From assembly GCF_030817275.1 (NCBI RefSeq), contig NZ_JAUSZD010000002.1, positions 6,386,001 to 6,450,000 on the forward strand: DNA of 64,000 bases, given 5' to 3'. Both the position numbers and the translations under genes were made by a program. The DNA is from Paenibacillus sp. V4I7. GTDB taxonomy: Bacteria; Bacillota; Bacilli; Paenibacillales; NBRC-103111. The notes below the pieces were generated by a model. That model was not told the origin of the DNA. It ran no database searches and saw nothing but the letters and a program-made list of their open reading frames with translations. Below, in pieces: positions 61,809 through 64,000 of this stretch (its first letter is position 1; each line of letters starts with the position of its first letter).

Positions 61809-64000
61809 CTTCTTCTAACCTCCGCAGCATGAAGGCGATTTTCCTTGCACTTTGTGGATATTTGGACGCTGCTAACGTCTCCGGAGAGAGATAAAGCTTA
61901 GAGGCATCCTCCATATACTCCGTAATAGGTAAGCTACGATCCTGCGCCACCTGCATCAATTGAAGCAAAGCTTTTTTCACAGACGAATTACTCCCCTGAA
62001 TCCGAGGCAAAATCTTCTGCAACAACTGCATATCGAATGCCGCTTCCTTACTGAGCAAAGCAAACCGATCATTATAAATCATGTAAAAACAGACCGCATC
62101 CCGGATCCGAAACCCTACGTGCGAATGAATCTGCTCCAAAATCCCATTGATTTCCACCAATAACTCAGTCGTCTCTTCCGTTAACTGCTTATAGTCACGA
62201 TAAACATCAACCAATTGCAAATATTCGCTTCGCAATAATGAATTAGGAGGAACAGCAGCGCCTTCACTAGCCGGCATTCCTTCACCCGTTGGATATTGTC
62301 CAAGATCAATGTAATTAAACTCGATCGTGTTGGCGCGGTCTAATACCTTTTTGCTAAAAGGATGCGTCGTCTCATCCATATTCACCGTTCCAACAATGTA
62401 AACATTATCTGGCAGATGGAGGTTGCCGTACACTTGCTTATCTGACTCATTTTGCAGGGAGTCTCTATGTATGAGCGGCGTTGTTACAATCCGATGGTTA
62501 TCCCACTCTTGCGTCTCAAGCACACTCAGTAAATCACTGAAATAATGCTCAACCCTAGCCAAATTCATCTCATCCAAGCATATAAAATAGGGCTTATGCT
62601 GATTACTCGGCTTTGAAGCCTCAACCAACACCTCCGTTAACTTCCCAGGTCGAAAAACACCTGACAAATCCTTGTAACCCAACAGATCAGAAGGATCGCT
62701 CCAGTCCGGGCGGACTGGAATTAATGAGAATTGGCCATTACTCGCGGTTGCTCCTACTGCCTCAGCGAATAGCTTCATGAGCTTTGTTTTGCCAGTGCCG
62801 GAGACACCTGCCAGAATGACGAAAGGCTTTGCTTTTAGGGATAAGAAGAAGTTCTCGATCCAGTGATCGGGGTACATAAACCCTTTGCTGGCGATGAAGT
62901 TCTTGATCGTGGCTATTCGCTCGATTACTGTTAGTGCATCCACAAGAGGTGTCTCCTCCCACTCTATATACGTGTACTGCTGACCTGATTTGATAACAAA
63001 TTTCAATATCTCTAGCCAGTTGAGCATAAAAATAGACCGTTGTTTTTGGGTAACTTCTCCCCAAGTCTGTAGCATGCCAAGAGCATTGATAAACATAGGA
63101 GCGAATTGATCTAAGGTGAAAGATCCTAGCTCCTTACAGATTTCAATGGCTTTATTGATGCTTCTAACAAGTGGGGTTTGCCCTTCAGCGTTATTTAGCT
63201 GGTCGCGAATTAGCCTGACTTGCGTATCACTTAAAGTCCATTTATTTTCGTTAAAATGGTTCGCGTATTCCTGACCTAGATCAGTTAATGAGAACTGGTT
63301 CTCATTTATAGACAATAAGCCTAAATCTTGCAAGGCTCGTCCCAGATGCCTGACTCTCTCTTTTGGATGCTTCACATCGTCTCCAGAAAGAAGAACAGTG
63401 CCTTGATTTGAGATCAATTGATCTAAAGAGATAGCATTGGGTCTATGATCATATAGGTATTTTAAAATGCCTTGCCCGGCATATAAATGACTGATCGTAT
63501 AATTGAAGCTGATCATTTGCTCGGGTTCATCATTTTGATTGAGTACTTTGTTTACATATTCGTTATAGTTAGTAACCGCATTGTTTAAGTCCGCAATTAG
63601 CTGTTCGTCATATGGAAGATGCTCCGAATCGTAACGGTAATAGGCAACCGTAGATACTTGATAATCTTGGCCTAGACCGCCAGATGTTAAGTAGATGGCA
63701 GCGTCTTTGACCATTCCTTCAAGTGGGAGCAGATGACGTATACCTTGAACTTTTTGTTTGAAATATTGGTAGGCTGCTTGTTTACCTTTGGTTTCAATTG
63801 GTATAGTTACACCTTGCATGAATGTAAGGTAAACCGATTTCATATCTTCTGAGAAAAGGTAGACCAGGTACTCGCCTTGGCGTGTTGTCTCTGTGATACG
63901 TTTATCCATAATGGCGATCCATGGAATCGTTGCCCAATTTCCTTGTCCCACTGACCCAGTGATCTTTAACTCGGAATGGATAAATGGCAACTTTCTCAGC
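61780..64000 (-). CDS. McrB-type AAA+ motor with DUF3578 N-terminus, cut by window edge
   Basis: The frame is open to the window edge and begins before a possible TTG at 63990, so the true start lies outside. The N-terminus has the DUF3578 pattern SVGQGNWATIPWIAIMDKRI and YLVYLFSEDMKSVYLTFMQG, a domain that often senses DNA modification. The AAA+ core follows: Walker A LAGVSGTGKTKLM (near residue 398), Walker B ICLDEMNLARVEHYFSD (near 471) and the McrB-type signature GTVNMDETTHPFSKKVLDRA. It should be a GTP- or ATP-driven ring that moves DNA to the DUF2357 nuclease. Confidence 0.88.
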   Translation of the reverse strand, partial: LRKLPFIHSELKITGSVGQGNWATIPWIAIMDKRITETTRQGEYLVYLFSEDMKSVYLTFMQGVTIPIETKGKQAAYQYFKQKVQGIRHLLPLEGMVKDAAIYLTSGGLGQDYQVSTVAYYRYDSEHLPYDEQLIADLNNAVTNYNEYVNKVLNQNDEPEQMISFNYTISHLYAGQGILKYLYDHRPNAISLDQLISNQGTVLLSGDDVKHPKERVRHLGRALQDLGLLSINENQFSLTDLGQEYANHFNENKWTLSDTQVRLIRDQLNNAEGQTPLVRSINKAIEICKELGSFTLDQFAPMFINALGMLQTWGEVTQKQRSIFMLNWLEILKFVIKSGQQYTYIEWEETPLVDALTVIERIATIKNFIASKGFMYPDHWIENFFLSLKAKPFVILAGVSGTGKTKLMKLFAEAVGATASNGQFSLIPVRPDWSDPSDLLGYKDLSGVFRPGKLTEVLVEASKPSNQHKPYFICLDEMNLARVEHYFSDLLSVLETQEWDNHRIVTTPLIHRDSLQNESDKQVYGNLHLPDNVYIVGTVNMDETTHPFSKKVLDRANTIEFNYIDLGQYPTGEGMPASEGAAVPPNSLLRSEYLQLVDVYRDYKQLTEETTELLVEINGILEQIHSHVGFRIRDAVCFYMIYNDRFALLSKEAAFDMQLLQKILPRIQGSNSSVKKALLQLMQVAQDRSLPITEYMEDASKLYLSPETLAASKYPQSARKIAFMLRRLEEDGFTSYWLS

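Overview
The window looks like a chromosomal segment of a pectin-degrading, spore-former-type Firmicute, most likely Paenibacillus or a close relative (Paenibacillaceae). This rests on strong AGGAGG ribosome sites, CUT1 sugar ABC transporters without their own ATPase, membrane-bound YesN-type AraC regulators, SLH and copper-amine-oxidase-like stalk domains, and moderate GC. The species assignment is inference. No rRNA, tRNA or CRISPR array was found.

1-2.0 kb: a DUF5317 membrane protein cut by the window edge, a 29-residue hydrophobic peptide with its own ribosome site, promoter and operator-like dyad, a small FAD oxidoreductase and a UPF0291 protein. 2.0-33.3 kb, almost all on the minus strand: a large pectin-utilisation locus. 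It encodes four secreted enzymes with CE8 pectin methylesterase domains (two of them giant multidomain proteins), a PL10 pectate lyase, a PL1-type lyase fused to CE8, a CE12 rhamnogalacturonan acetylesterase fused to CE8, a GH43 glycosidase, two sugar-binding lipoproteins, two permeases, a membrane AraC sensor-regulator, a broken AraC regulator and a GH105 unsaturated-galacturonyl hydrolase. The implied flow is demethylation and deacetylation outside the cell, lyase cleavage, import of unsaturated oligomers, then cytoplasmic trimming. One giant enzyme ends in a cohesin-like module and the neighbouring one carries a dockerin-like pair, so they may assemble.

33.5-46.7 kb: ordinary enzymes (GNAT, aldo/keto reductase, redoxin, VOC protein, DUF805, DNA alkylation repair) mixed with many decayed genes: an internally deleted oxidoreductase copy, a truncated LRR gene, a truncated stalk-domain gene, a frameshifted TRAP permease in a TAXI-TRAP operon, and a multiply broken sstT whose terminator hairpin was hit by an IS4-family element with a clear 10-bp target duplication.

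46.8-52.5 kb: an HD-GYP membrane protein diverges from a two-gene operon of a LuxI/FeeM-like acyltransferase and a ThiF/E1-like enzyme; perfect and imperfect palindromes lie between them. Then come cysN and cysD for sulfate activation. This acyltransferase-ThiF cassette is the best candidate for an undescribed system.

52.5-64 kb: remnants (SLH, DUF2357, and a shrunken copy of the 33.7-36.2 kb segment), a LysM-M23 endopeptidase, a TPR protein, and a likely defence cluster of Fic, HRDC, a DUF2357 nuclease and a McrB-type AAA+ protein that runs off the window end. Two fragments of a second DUF2357 gene lie 6 kb apart elsewhere.
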